Positions 1-14,426 of a stretch of DNA of 64,000 nt are shown piece after piece (positions within the stretch are counted from its first letter, which is position 1; the number at the start of each line of letters is the position of its first letter). Both the position numbers and the translations under genes were made by a program. Origin of the DNA: Apostichopus japonicus (Eukaryota; Echinodermata; Holothuroidea; Aspidochirotida; Stichopodidae); assembly GCF_037975245.1 (NCBI RefSeq), contig NC_092577.1:26039398-26103397 (forward strand), in the 5' to 3' direction. The notes below the pieces were generated by a model. That model searched no databases and was not told where the DNA came from. It saw only the letters and a program-made list of their open reading frames with translations.

Positions 1-802
1 ATTCGATTTATCGGTAACAATATCGATTAATCGGTATCGCACATTCCATTTATCGGTATCGCATATTCGATTTACCGGTATCGCACATACGATATATCTG
101 CACCGTACATACGATTTATCGGTACCGCACATTTGATTAATCGTTATCGCACATTCGATTTATCGGTACCGCAATATCGATTTATCGGTACCGCACAATC
201 GGTTTATCGGTACCGCACAATCGATTTATTGGTACCGCACATTCGATTTATCGGTATCGCACGTTCGATTTATCGTTTTCACACATTCTATATATCGGTC
301 CAGCACAATCGATTTATCGGTACCGCACATTCGACTTATCGGTATCGTAAATTTAATTTATCGGTATCGCACATTCGATTAAACGGTATCTCGCATTCGA
401 TTTATTGGTAACGCACTTTCGATTAATCGGTACCGCACATTCGATTTATCGGTACCGCACATTCTATTTATCGGTATCGCACATTCGATTAATCGGTCTC
501 GCACATTCGATTTATCGGTACCGCAATATCGATTTATCGGTACCGCACATTCGATTTATCGGTACCGCAATATCGATTTATCGGTATCGCACATTCGATT
601 TACCGGTATCGAACATTCGATTTATCGGCACCGCACATTCGATTTATCGGTACCGCAATATCGATTTGTCGGTATCGCACATTCGATTTATCGGTACCGC
701 ACATTCGATTTATCGGTATCGTAAATTCGATTTATCGTTATCGCACGTTCGATTTATCGGTACCGCACTTTCGATTTATCGGTGCTGCACAATCGATTTA
801 TC
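1..802 (+). repeat. Satellite A module M, copy 1 (window edge)
   Basis: This block matches 14,462-15,263 at a constant offset of 14,461 bp, with scattered substitutions only. Diagnostic private variants are CGATATATCTGCACCG near 90-105, CGATTAATCGTTATCG near 135, GTCCAGCAC near 298 and GATTAAACGGTATCTCGC near 380. The same diagnostic string also appears around 16,063, 18,187, 23,445 and 24,255. The left end is cut by the window, so the module probably extends further left. Confidence 0.85.
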
Positions 803-1618
803 GGTACAACACATTCGATTTATGGGTACCGCAATATCGATTAATCGGTCTCGCACATTCGATTTATCGGTCCCGCACAATCGATTGATAGGTATCGCAA
901 TATCGATTAATCGGTCTCGCATATTCGATTTATCGGTATCGCACATTCGATTTATCGGTCCCGCACAATCGATTTATCGGTACCGTACATTCGATTTATC
1001 GGTACCGCAATATCGATTCATCGGTACCACACAATCGATTTATCGGTACCGCACATTCGATTTATCGGTATCGCGCATTCGATTTATCGGTACCGCAATA
1101 TCGATTTATCGGTACCGCACATTCGATTTATCGGTACCGCAATATCGATTTATCGGTATCGCACATTCGATTTACCGGTATCGAACATTCGATTTATCGG
1201 CACCGCACATTCGATTTATCGGTACCGCAATATCGATTTATCGGTATCGCACATTCGATTTATCGGTACCGCACATTCGATTTATCGGTATCGTAAATTC
1301 GATTTATCGTTATCGCACGTTCGATTTATCGGTACCGCACTTTCGATTTATCGGTGCTGCACAATCGATTTATCGGTACAACACATTCGATTTATGGGTA
1401 CCGCAATATCGATTAATCGGTCTCGCACATTCGATTTATCGGTCCCGCACAATCGATTGATAGGTATCGCAATATCGATTAATCGGTCTCGCATATTCGA
1501 TTTATCGGTATCGCACATTCGATTTATCGGTCCCGCACAATCGATTTATCGGTACCGTACATTCGATTTATCGGTACCGCAATATCGATTCATCGGTACC
1601 ACACAATCGATTTATCGG
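504..1618 (+). repeat. 572-bp tandem duplication in satellite A
   Basis: Two copies lie at about 504-1,075 and 1,076-1,618. Landmarks GGTGCTGCAC (781 and 1,353), the private GAACATTCG variant (near 610 and 1,182) and TATGGGTACC all recur at an offset of 572 bp, which is 26 units of 22 bp. Identity starts near 504 and is lost near 1,618, where three extra units (66 bp) follow in the second copy. An unequal exchange in register with the 22-bp unit is the simplest origin. Confidence 0.85.
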
Positions 1619-2922
1619 TCCCGCACAATCGATTTATCGGTACTGCATTATCGATTTATCGGTACCACACAATCGATTTATCGGTACCGCACATTCGATT
1701 TATCGGTATCGCGCATTCGATTTATCGGTACCGCAATATCGATTTATCGGTACCGCACATTCGATTTATCGGTATCGCACATTCGATTTACCGGTAGCAA
1801 TATCGATTTATCGGTATCGCACATTCCATTTATCGGTATCGCACATTCGATTTACCGGTATCGCACATACGATTTATCGGCACCGCACATACGATTTATC
1901 GGTACCGCACACTTGATTAATCGTTATCGCACATTCGAATTATCGGTACCGCAATATCGATTTATCGGTCCCGCACAATCGATTTATCGGTACCGCAATA
2001 TCGAATTATCGGTACCATACATTCGATTTATCCGTACCGCAATATCGATTTATCGGTACCGCACAATCGATTTATCGGTACTGCACATTCGATTTATCGG
2101 TATCGCGCATTCGATTTATCGGTACCGCACTTTCGATTTATCGGTACCGCACAATCGATTTATCGGTACCGCACAATCGATTTATCGGTACCGCACATTC
2201 GATTTATCGGTATCGCACGTTCGACTTATCGTTTTCACTCGTTCGATTTATCGATACCGCACATTCGATTAATCGGTCCCGCACAATCGATTTATCGTTA
2301 CCGCAATATCGAATTATCGGTACCGTACATTCGATTTATCGGTACCGCAATATCGATTTATCGGTACCACACAATCGATTTATCGGTACCGCACATTCGA
2401 TTTATCGGTATCGCGCATTCGATTTATCGGTACCGCACTTTCGATTTATCGGTCCCGCACAATCGATTTATCGGTACTGCATTATCGATTTATCGGTACC
2501 ACACAATCGATTTATCGGTATCGCACATTCGATTTATCGGTCGCGCACAATCGATTTATCGGTACCGCAATATCGAATTATCGGTACCGTACATTCGATT
2601 TATCGGTACCGCAATATCGATTTATCGGTACCACACAATCGATTTATCGGTACCGCACATTCGATTTATCGGTATCGCGCATTCGATTTATCGGTACCGC
2701 ACTTTCGATTTATCGGTCCTGCACAATCGATTTATCGGTACTGCATTATCGATTTATCGGTACCGCACAATCGATTTATCGGTACCGCACATTCGATTTA
2801 TCGGTATCGCGCATTCGATTTATCGGTAGCAATATCGATTTATCGGTATCGCACATTCCATTTATCGGTATCGCACATTCGATTTACCGGTATCGCACAT
2901 ACGATTTATCGGCACCGCACAT

Positions 2923-5900
2923 TTGACTTATCGGTACCGCACACTTGATTTATCGTTATCGCACATTCGATTTATCGGTACCGCAATATCGATTTATCGT
3001 TCCCGCACAATCGATTTATCGGTACCGCAATATCGAATTATCGGTACCGTACATTCGATTTATCCGTACCGCAATATCGATTTATCGGTACCACACAATC
3101 GATTTATCGGTACCGCACATTCGATTTATCGGTATCGCGCATTCGATTTATCGGTACCGCACATTCGATTTATCGGTCCCGCACAATCGATTTATCGGTA
3201 GCGCACATTCGACTTATCGGTATCGTAAATTTAATTTAACGGTATCGCGCATTCGATTAAACGGTATCGCGCATTCGATTTATCGGTATCGCACGTTCGA
3301 TTTATAGTTTTCACACTTTCGATTAATCGGTACCGCACAATCGATTTATCGGTACCGCACATTCGATTTATCGGTATCGCACGTTCGATTTATCGTTTTC
3401 ACACATTCGATTTATCGGTCCCGCACAATCGATTTATCGGTACCGCACATTCGACTTATCGGTATCGCACGTTCGACTTATCGTTTTCACTCGTTCGATT
3501 TATCGATACCGCACATTCGATTTATCGGTCCCGCACAATCGATTTATCGTTACCGCACATTCGACTTATCGGTATCGTAAATTAAATTTATCGGTATCGC
3601 GCATTCGATTTATCGGTATCGCACATTCGATTTACCGGTATCGCACATATGATTTATCGGTACCGCACATACGATTTATCGGTACCGCACATTTGATTTA
3701 TCGTTATCGCACATTCGATTTATCGGTACCGCAATATCGATTTATCGGTCCCGCACAATCGATCTATCGGTACGCAATATCGATTTATCGGTATCGCGCA
3801 TTCGATTTATCGGTACCGCACTTTCTATTTATCGGTACCGCACAATCGATTTATCGATACCGCACAATCGATTTATCGGAACCGCACATTCGATTTATCG
3901 GTATCGCACGTTCGATTTATCGTTCCCGCACAATCGATTTATCGGTACCGCACATTCGATTTATCGGTACCGCACATACGATTTATCGGTACCGCACATT
4001 CGACTTATCGGTATCGTAAATTTAATTTATCGGTACCACACAATCGATTTATCGGTACCGCACATTCGATTTATCGGTCCCGCACAATCGATTTATAGGT
4101 ATCGCAATATCGATTAATCGGTCTCGCCCATTCGATTTATCGGTAGCAATATCGATTAATCGGTATCGCACATTCCATTTATCGGTATCGCACATTCGAT
4201 TTACCGGTATCGCACCTACGACTTATCGGTCCCGCACAATCGATTTATAGGTATCGCAATATCGATTAATCGGTCTCGCACATTCGATTTATCGGTAGCA
4301 ATATCGATTAATCGGTATCGCACATTCCATTTATCGGTACCGCATATTCGATTTACCGGTATCGCACATACGATTTATCGGTAACGCACATTCGACTTAT
4401 CGGTATCGTAAATTTATCGGTATCGCACATTCGATTAAACGGTATCTCGCATTCGATTTATTGGTAACGCACTTTCGATTAATCGGTATCGCACATTCGA
4501 TTTATCGGTACCGCACATTCGATTTATTGGTAACGCACATTCGATTAATCGGTACCGCACATTCGATTTATCGGTACCGCACATTCTATTTATCGGTATC
4601 GCACATTCGATTAATCGGTCTCGCACATTCGATTTATCGGTACCGCAATATCGATTTATCGGTATCGCACATTCGATTTACCGGTATCGCACATTCGATT
4701 TATCGGCACCGCACATTCTATTTATCGGTATCGCACATTCGATTTATCGGTACCGCACATTTGATTTATCGTTATCGCACATTCGATTTATCGGTACCGC
4801 AATATCGATTTATCGGTCCCGCACAATCGATTTATCGGTACCGCAATATCGAATTATCGGTACCATACATTCGATTTATCCGTACCGCAATATCGATTTA
4901 TCGGTACCGCAATATCGATTTATCGGTATCGCACATTCGATTTACCGGTATCGCACATTCGATTTATCGGCACCGCACATTCTATTTATCGGTATCGCAC
5001 ATTCGATTTATCGGTACCGCACATTTGATTTATCGTTATCGCACATTCGATTTATCGGTACCGCAATATCGATTTATCGGTCCCGCACAATCGATTTATC
5101 GGTACCGCAATATCGAATTATCGGTACCATACATTCGATTTATCCGTACCGCAATATCGATTTATCGGTACCACACAATCGATTTATCGGTACCGCACAT
5201 TCGATTTATCGGTATCGCGCATTCGATTTATCGGTACCGCACTTTCGATTTATCGGTCCCGCACAATCGATTTATCGGTACTGCAATATCGATTTATCGG
5301 TACCGCACAATCGATTTATCGGTACTGCACATTCGATTTATCGGTATCGCGCATTCGATTTATCGGTACCGCACTTTCGATTTATCGGTACCGCACAATC
5401 GATTTATCGGTACCGCACAATCGATTTATCGGTACCGCACATTCGATTTATCGGTATCGCACGTTCGACTTATCGTTTTCACTCGTTCGATTTATCGATA
5501 CCGCACATTCGATTAATCGGTCCCGCACAATCGATTTATCGTAACCGCAATATCGAATTATCGGTACCGTACATTCGATTTATCGGTACCGCAATATCGA
5601 TTTATCGGTACCACACAATCGATTTATCGGTACCGCACATTCGATTTATCGGTATCGCGCATTTGATTTATCGGTACCGCACTTTCGATTTATCGGTCCC
5701 GCACAATCGATTTATCGGTACTGCATTATCGATTTATCGGTACCACACAATCGATTTATCGGTATCGCACATTCGATTTATCGGTCGCGCACAATCGATT
5801 TATCGGTACCGCAATATCGAATTATCGGTACCGTACATTCGATTTATCGGTACCGCAATATCGATTTATCGGTACCACACAATCGATTTATCGGTACCGC

Positions 5901-6166
5901 ACATTCGATTTATCGGTATCGCGCATTCGATTTATCGGTACCGCACTTTCGATTTATCGGTCCCGCACAATCGATTTATCGGTACTGCATTATCGATTTA
6001 TCGGTACCACACAATCGATTTATCGGTACCGCACATTCGATTTATCGGTATCGCGCATTCGATTTATCGGTAGCAATATCGATTTATCGGTATCGCACAT
6101 TCCATTTATCGGTATCGCACATTCGATTTACCGGTATCGCACATACGATTTATCGGCACCGCACAT
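2923..6166 (+). repeat. Satellite A HOR copy 1 (3,244 bp)
   Basis: This is the most divergent copy. It aligns with copy 2 at an offset of 3,244 bp at its start and 3,178 bp after about 3,460. The segment around 3,190-3,460 has a different unit order. Its middle, about 4,700-5,650, is replaced relative to copies 2-4: it contains a tandem duplication of 264 bp and lacks the ATAGGTATCGTAATATCG units found near 8,430 and 11,583. The offset then becomes 3,197 bp. Confidence 0.75.
4639..5166 (+). repeat. 264-bp tandem duplication inside HOR copy 1
   Basis: The string GCACATTCTATTTATCGG at 4,711 recurs at 4,975, an offset of 264 bp (12 units). It is accompanied by the same flanking order of TTTACCGG, GGCACCGC, CATTTGATTTATCGTT, GAATTATCGG and TATCCGTACC variants. 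The duplication is absent from copies 2 and 3, so it arose after those copies diverged from copy 1 or was lost from them. Confidence 0.8.
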
Positions 6167-9100
6167 TTGACTTATCGGTACCGCACACTTGATTTATCGT
6201 TATCGCACATTCGATTTATCGGTACCGCAATATCGATTTATCGTTCCCGCACAATCGATTTATCGGTACCGCAATATCGAATTATCGGTACCGTACATTC
6301 GATTTATCCGTACCGCAATATCGATTTATCGGTACCACACAATCGATTTATCGGTACCGCACATTCGATTTATCGGTATCGCGCATTCGATTTATCGGTA
6401 CCGCACATTCGATTTATCGGTCCCGCACAATCGATTTATCGGTACTGCAATATCGATTTATCGGTACCGCACAATCGATTTATCGGTACCGCACAATCGA
6501 TTTATCGGTATTGCACATTCGATTTATCGGTATCGCACGTTCGACTTATCGTTTTCACTCGTTCGATTTATCGATACCGCACATTCGATTTATCCGTCCC
6601 GCACAATCGATTTATCGTTACCGCACATTCGATTCATCGGTATCGCACGTTCGACTTATCGTTTTCACTCGTTCGATTTATCGATACCGCACATTCGATT
6701 TATCGGTCCCGCACAATCGATTTATCGTTACCGCACATTCGACTTATCGGTATCGTAAATTAAATTTATCGGTATCGCGCATTCGATTTATCGGTATCGC
6801 ACATTCGATTTACCGGTATCGCACATATGATTTATCGGTACCGCACATACGATTTATCGGTACCGCACATTTGATTTATCGTTATCGCACATTCGATTTA
6901 TCGGTACCGCAATATCGATTTATCGGTCCCGCACAATCGATCTATCGGTACGCAATATCGATTTATCGGTATCGCGCATTCGATTTATCGGTACCGCACT
7001 TTCTATTTATCGGTACCGCACAATCGATTTATCGATACCGCACAATCGATTTATCGGAACCGCACATTCGATTTATCGGTATCGCACGTTCGATTTATCG
7101 TTCCCGCACAATCGATTTATCGGTACCGCACATTCGATTTATCGGTACCGCACATACGATTTATCGGTACCGCACATTCGACTTATCGGTATCGTAAATT
7201 TAATTTATCGGTACCACACAATCGATTTATCGGTACCGCACATTCGATTTATCGGTCCCGCACAATCGATTTATAGGTATCGCAATATCGATTAATCGGT
7301 CTCGCCCATTCGATTTATCGGTAGCAATATCGATTAATCGGTATCGCACATTCCATTTATCGGTATCGCACATTCGATTTACCTGTATCGCACCTACGAC
7401 TTATCGGTCCCGCACAATCGATTTATAGGTATCGCAATATCGATTAATCGGTCTCGCACATTCGATTTATCGGTAGCAATATCGATTAATCGGTATCGCA
7501 CATTCCATTTATCGGTATCGCACATTCGATTTACCGGTATCGCACATACGATTTATCGGTAACGCACATTCGACTTATCGGTATCGTAAATTTATCGGTA
7601 TCGCACATTCGATTAAACGGTATCTCGCATTCGATTTATTGGTAACGCACTTTCGATTAATCGGTATCGCACATTCGATTTATCGGTACCGCACATTCGA
7701 TTTATTGGTAACGCACATTCGATTAATCGGTACCGCACATTCGATTTATCGGTACCGCACATTCTATTTATCGGTATCGCACATTCGATTAATCGGTCTC
7801 GCACATTCGATTTATCGGTACCGCAATATCGATTTATCGGTATCGCACATTCGATTTACCGGTATCGCACATTCGATTTATCGGCACCGCACATTCGATT
7901 TATCGGTACCGCAAATTCGATTTATCGGTATCGCACATTCGATTTATCGGTACCGCACATTCGATTTATCGGTATCGTAAATTCGATTTATCGTTATCGC
8001 ACGTTCGATTTATCGGTACCGCACTTTCGATTTATCGGTGCTGCACAATCGATTTATCGGTACAACACATTCGATTTATGGGTACCGCAATATCAATTAA
8101 TCGGTCTCGCACATTCGATTTATCGGTCCCGCACAATCGATTTATAGGTATCGCAATATCGATTAATCGGTCTCGCATATTCGATTTATCGGTATCGCAC
8201 ATACGATTTATCGGCACCGCACATTCGATTTATCGGTACCGCAATATCGATTTATCGGTAACGCACATTCGATATATCGGTACCGCACATTTGATTCATC
8301 GGTATCGCACAATCGATTAATCGGTATCGCACATTCGATTTATCGGTATCGCACATTCGATTTACCGGTATCGCACATACGATTTATAGGCACCGCACAT
8401 TGGATTTATCGGTCCCGCACAATCTATTTATAGGTATCGTAATATCGATTAATCGGTCTCGCACATTCGATTTATCGGTAGCAATATCGATTAATCGGTA
8501 TCGCACATTCCATTTATCGGTATCGCACATTCGATTTATCGGTATCGCACATACCATTTATCGGCACCGCACATTCGATTTATCGGTACCGCAATATCGA
8601 TTTATCGGTACCGCACAATCGATTTATCGGTACCGCACATTCGATTTATCGGTATCGCACGTTCGATTATCGTTTTCACTCGTTCGATTTATCGGTACCG
8701 CACATTCGATATACCGGTACCGCACATACGATTTATCAGTACCGCACATTAGACTTATCGGTATCGTAAATTTCAGTTATCGGTATCGCGCATTCGATTT
8801 ATCGGTATCGCACCTTCGATTTATCGGTCCCGCACAATCGATTTATCGGTATCGCGCATTTGATTTATCGGTACCGCACTTTCGATTTATCGGTCCCGCA
8901 CAATCGATTTATCGGTACTGCATTATCGATTTATCGGTACCACACAATCGATTTATCGGTATCGCACATTCGATTTATCGGTCGCGCACAATCGATTTAT
9001 CGGTACCGCAATATCGAATTATCGGTACCGTACATTCGATTTATCGGTACCGCAATATCGATTTATCGGTACCACACAATCGATTTATCGGTACCGCACA

Positions 9101-9363
9101 TTCGATTTATCGGTATCGCGCATTCGATTTATCGGTACCGCACTTTCGATTTATCGGTCCCGCACAATCGATTTATCGGTACTGCATTATCGATTTATCG
9201 GTACCACACAATCGATTTATCGGTACCGCACATTCGATTTATCGGTATCGCGCATTCGATTTATCGGTAGCAATATCGATTTATCGGTATCGCACATTCC
9301 ATTTATCGGTATCGCACATTCGATTTACCGGTATCGCACATACGATTTATCGGCACCGCACAT
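6167..9363 (+). repeat. Satellite A HOR copy 2 (3,197 bp)
   Basis: The copy begins at the TTTGACTTATCGG landmark and runs to the same landmark in copy 3. It retains a 44-bp (two-unit) segment just after TCGGTACGCAATATCG near 6,948-6,991 that copies 3 and 4 lack; this deletion changes the inter-copy offset from 3,197 to 3,153 bp. Confidence 0.83.
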
Positions 9364-12195
9364 TTGACTTATCGGTACCGCACACTTGATTTATCGTTAT
9401 CGCACATTCGATTTATCGGTACCGCAATATCGATTTATCGTTCCCGCACAATCGATTTATCGGTACCGCAATATCGAATTATCGGTACCGTACATTCGAT
9501 TTATCCGTACCGCAATATCGATTTATCGGTACCACACAATCGATTTATCGGTACCGCACATTCGATTTATCGGTATCGCGCATTCGATTTATCGGTACCG
9601 CACATTCGATTTATCGGTCCCGCACAATCGATTTATCGGTACTGCAATATCGATTTATCGGTACCGCACAATCGATTTATCGGTACCGCACAATCGATTT
9701 ATCGGTATTGCACATTCGATTTATCGGTATCGCACGTTCGACTTATCGTTTTCACTCGTTCGATTTATCGATACCGCACATTCGATTTATCCGTCCCGCA
9801 CAATCGATTTATCGTTACCGCACATTCGATTCATCGGTATCGCACGTTCGACTTATCGTTTTCACTCGTTCGATTTATCGATACCGCACATTCGATTTAT
9901 CGGTCCCGCACAATCGATTTATCGTTACCGCACATTCGACTTATCGGTATCGTAAATTAAATTTATCGGTATCGCGCATTCGATTTATCGGTATCGCACA
10001 TTCGATTTACCGGTATCGCACATATGATTTATCGGTACCGCACATACGATTTATCGGTACCGCACATTTGATTTATCGTTATCGCACATTCGATTTATCG
10101 GTACCGCAATATCGATTTATCGGTCCCGCACAATCGATCTATCGGTACGCACTTTCTATTTATCGGTACCGCACAATCGATTTATCGATACCGCACAATC
10201 GATTTATCGGAACCGCACATTCGATTTATCGGTATCGCACGTTCGATTTATCGTTCCCGCACAATCGATTTATCGGTACCGCACATTCGATTTATCGGTA
10301 CCGCACATACGATTTATCGGTACCGCACATTCGACTTATCGGTATCGTAAATTTAATTTATCGGTACCACACAATCGATTTATCGGTACCGCACATTCGA
10401 TTTATCGGTCCCGCACAATCGATTTATAGGTATCGCAATATCGATTAATCGGTCTCGCCCATTCGATTTATCGGTAGCAATATCGATTAATCGGTATCGC
10501 ACATTCCATTTATCGGTATCGCACATTCGATTTACCTGTATCGCACCTACGACTTATCGGTCCCGCACAATCGATTTATAGGTATCGCAATATCGATTAA
10601 TCGGTCTCGCACATTCGATTTATCGGTAGCAATATCGATTAATCGGTATCGCACATTCCATTTATCGGTATCGCACATTCGATTTACCGGTATCGCACAT
10701 ACGATTTATCGGTAACGCACATTCGACTTATCGGTATCGTAAATTTATCGGTATCGCACATTCGATTAAACGGTATCTCGCATTCGATTTATTGGTAACG
10801 CACTTTCGATTAATCGGTATCGCACATTCGATTTATCGGTACCGCACATTCGATTTATTGGTAACGCACATTCGATTAATCGGTACCGCACATTCGATTT
10901 ATCGGTACCGCACATTCTATTTATCGGTATCGCACATTCGATTAATCGGTCTCGCACATTCGATTTATCGGTACCGCAATATCGATTTATCGGTATCGCA
11001 CATTCGATTTACCGGTATCGCACATTCGATTTATCGGCACCGCACATTCGATTTATCGGTACCGCAAATTCGATTTATCAGTATCGCACATTCGATTTAT
11101 CGGTACCGCACATTCGATTTATCGGTATCGTAAATTCGATTTATCGTTATCGCACGTTCGATTTATCGGTACCGCACTTTCGATTTATCGGTGCTGCACA
11201 ATCGATTTATCGGTACAACACATTCGATTTATGGGTACCGCAATATCAATTAATCGGTCTCGCACATTCGATTTATCGGTCCCGCACAATCGATTTATAG
11301 GTATCGCAATATCGATTAATCGGTCTCGCATATTCGATTTATCGGTATCGCACATACGATTTATCGGCACCGCACATTCGATTTATCGGTACCGCAATAT
11401 CGATTTATCGGTAACGCACATTCGATATATCGGTACCGCACATTTGATTCATCGGTATCGCACAATCGATTAATCGGTATCGCACATTCGATTTATCGGT
11501 ATCGCACATTCGATTTACCGGTATCGCACATACGATTTATAGGCACCGCACATTGGATTTATCGGTCCCGCACAATCTATTTATAGGTATCGTAATATCG
11601 ATTAATCGGTCTCGCACATTCGATTTATCGGTAGCAATATCGATTAATCGGTATCGCACATTCCATTTATCGGTATCGCACATTCGATTTATCGGTATCG
11701 CACATACCATTTATCGGCACCGCACATTCGATTTATCGGTACCGCAATATCGATTTATCGGTACCGCACAATCGATTTATCGGTACCGCACATTCGATTT
11801 ATCGGTATCGCACGTTCGATTATCGTTTTCACTCGTTCGATTTATCGGTACCGCACATTCGATATACCGGTACCGCACATACGATTTATCAGTACCGCAC
11901 ATTAGACTTATCGGTATCGTAAATTTCAGTTATCGGTATCGCGCATTCGATTTATCGGTATCGCACCTTCGATTTATCGGTCCCGCACAATCGATTTATC
12001 GGTATCGCGCATTTGATTTATCGGTACCGCACTTTCGATTTATCGGTCCCGCACAATCGATTTATCGGTACTGCATTATCGATTTATCGGTACCACACAA
12101 TCGATTTATCGGTATCGCACATTCGATTTATCGGTCGCGCACAATCGATTTATCGGTACCGCAATATCGAATTATCGGTACCGTACATTCGATTT
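9364..12195 (+). repeat. Satellite A HOR copy 3
   Basis: This copy is near-identical to copy 2 apart from the two-unit deletion near 10,149 (GGTACGCACTTTC) and a few substitutions, such as TTATCAGTATCG near 11,077. It ends near 12,195 where the following sequence jumps ahead by 636 bp into the equivalent of about 9,690. Confidence 0.83.
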
Positions 12196-14426
12196 ATCGG
12201 TACCGCACAATCGATTTATCGGTATTGCACATTCGATTTATCGGTATCGCACGTTCGACTTATCGTTTTCACTCGTTCGATTTATCGATACCGCACATTC
12301 GATTTATCCGTCCCGCACAATCGATTTATCGTTACCGCACATTCGATTCATCGGTATCGCACGTTCGACTTATCGTTTTCACTCGTTCGATTTATCGATA
12401 CCGCACATTCGATTTATCGGTCCCGCACAATCGATTTATCGTTACCGCACATTCGACTTATCGGTATCGTAAATTAAATTTATCGGTATCGCGCATTCGA
12501 TTTATCGGTATCGCACATTCGATTTACCGGTATCGCACATATGATTTATCGGTACCGCACATACGATTTATCGGTACCGCACATTTGATTTATCGTTATC
12601 GCACATTCGATTTATCGGTACCGCAATATCGATTTATCGGTCCCGCACAATCGATCTATCGGTACGCACTTTCTATTTATCGGTACCGCACAATCGATTT
12701 ATCGATACCGCACAATCGATTTATCGGAACCGCACATTCGATTTATCGGTATCGCACGTTCGATTTATCGTTCCCGCACAATCGATTTATCGGTACCGCA
12801 CATTCGATTTATCGGTACCGCACATACGATTTATCGGTACCGCACATTCGACTTATCGGTATCGTAAATTTAATTTATCGGTACCACACAATCGATTTAT
12901 CGGTACCGCACATTCGATTTATCGGTCCCGCACAATCGATTTATAGGTATCGCAATATCGATTAATCGGTCTCGCCCATTCGATTTATCGGTAGCAATAT
13001 CGATTAATCGGTATCGCACATTCCATTTATCGGTATCGCACATTCGATTTACCTGTATCGCACCTACGACTTATCGGTCCCGCACAATCGATTTATAGGT
13101 ATCGCAATATCGATTAATCGGTCTCGCACATTCGATTTATCGGTAGCAATATCGATTAATCGGTATCGCACATTCCATTTATCGGTATCGCACATTCGAT
13201 TTACCGGTATCGCACATACGATTTATCGGTAACGCACATTCGACTTATCGGTATCGTAAATTTATCGGTATCGCACATTCGATTAAACGGTATCTCGCAT
13301 TCGATTTATTGGTAACGCACTTTCGATTAATCGGTATCGCACATTCGATTTATCGGTACCGCACATTCGATTTATTGGTAACGCACATTCGATTAATCGG
13401 TACCGCACATTCGATTTATCGGTACCGCACATTCTATTTATCGGTATCGCACATTCGATTAATCGGTCTCGCACATTCGATTTATCGGTACCGCAATATC
13501 GATTTATCGGTATCGCACATTCGATTTACCGGTATCGCACATTCGATTTATCGGCACCGCACATTCGATTTATCGGTACCGCAAATTCGATTTATCAGTA
13601 TCGCACATTCGATTTATCGGTACCGCACATTCGATTTATCGGTATCGTAAATTCGATTTATCGTTATCGCACGTTCGATTTATCGGTACCGCACTTTCGA
13701 TTTATCGGTGCTGCACAATCGATTTATCGGTACAACACATTCGATTTATGGGTACCGCAATATCAATTAATCGGTCTCGCACATTCGATTTATCGGTCCC
13801 GCACAATCGATTTATAGGTATCGCAATATCGATTAATCGGTCTCGCATATTCGATTTATCGGTATCGCACATACGATTTATCGGCACCGCACATTCGATT
13901 TATCGGTACCGCAATATCGATTTATCGGTAACGCACATTCGATATATCGGTACCGCACATTTGATTCATCGGTATCGCACAATCGATTAATCGGTATCGC
14001 ACATTCGATTTATCGGTATCGCACATTCGATTTACCGGTATCGCACATACGATTTATAGGCACCGCACATTGGATTTATCGGTCTCGCACATTCGATTTA
14101 TCGGTAACAATATCGATTAATCGGTATCGCACATACCATTTATCGGCACCGCACATTCGATTTATCGGTACCGCAATATCGATTTATCGGTACCGCACAA
14201 TCGATTTATCGGTACCGCACATTCGATTTATCGGTATCGCACGTTCGATTATCGTTTTCACTCGTTCGATTTATCGGTACCGCACATTCGATATACCGGT
14301 ACCGCACATACGATTTATCATTACCGCACATTAGACTTATCGGTATCGTAAATTTCAGTTATCGGTATCGCGCATTCGATTTATCGGTATCGCACCTTCG
14401 ATTTATCGGTCCCGCACAATCGATTT
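12196..14426 (+). repeat. Satellite A HOR copy 4, internally deleted
   Basis: GGTATTGCAC at 12,221 corresponds to 9,704 in copy 3 (offset 2,517 bp), so relative to the 3,153-bp offset a 636-bp segment is missing at the start. Near 14,082 the copy lacks another 44 bp (GGTC joined to TCGCAC), and a second 44-bp loss follows near 14,130; the final offset is 2,429 bp. Similarity to copy 3 ends at about 14,426. Confidence 0.8.

Larger units (their letters stand above)
1880..14426 (+). repeat. Satellite A ~3.2-kb higher-order repeat domain (about 4 copies)
   Basis: Ordered runs of monomer subtypes recur with offsets of 3,244, 3,197 and 3,153 bp, then 2,517 bp. Landmarks: TTTGACTTATCGG at about 2,923, 6,167 and 9,364; CATTTGATTTATCGG at about 5,663, 8,860 and 12,013; CTTTCGATTAATCGG at about 4,470, 7,648, 10,801 and 13,318. 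Differences in offset are explained by block indels of whole or near-whole units. Copies 2 to 4 are nearly identical over long stretches, whereas copy 1 is more divergent and partly reorganised. The phase of the unit is arbitrary; similarity to copy 1 already begins near 1,880. Confidence 0.88.

Noticed and set aside
405-12965. Long + strand open frames in satellite A (351, 292, 329 and 470 codons) as repetitive-protein genes
   Set aside because: They follow from the stop-free 22-bp unit read in three registers. They start at chance ATGs in variants (such as TATGGG or TTGATT changes), overlap one another in different frames, shift with 20-bp units, and have no promoter, intron or unique flanks.
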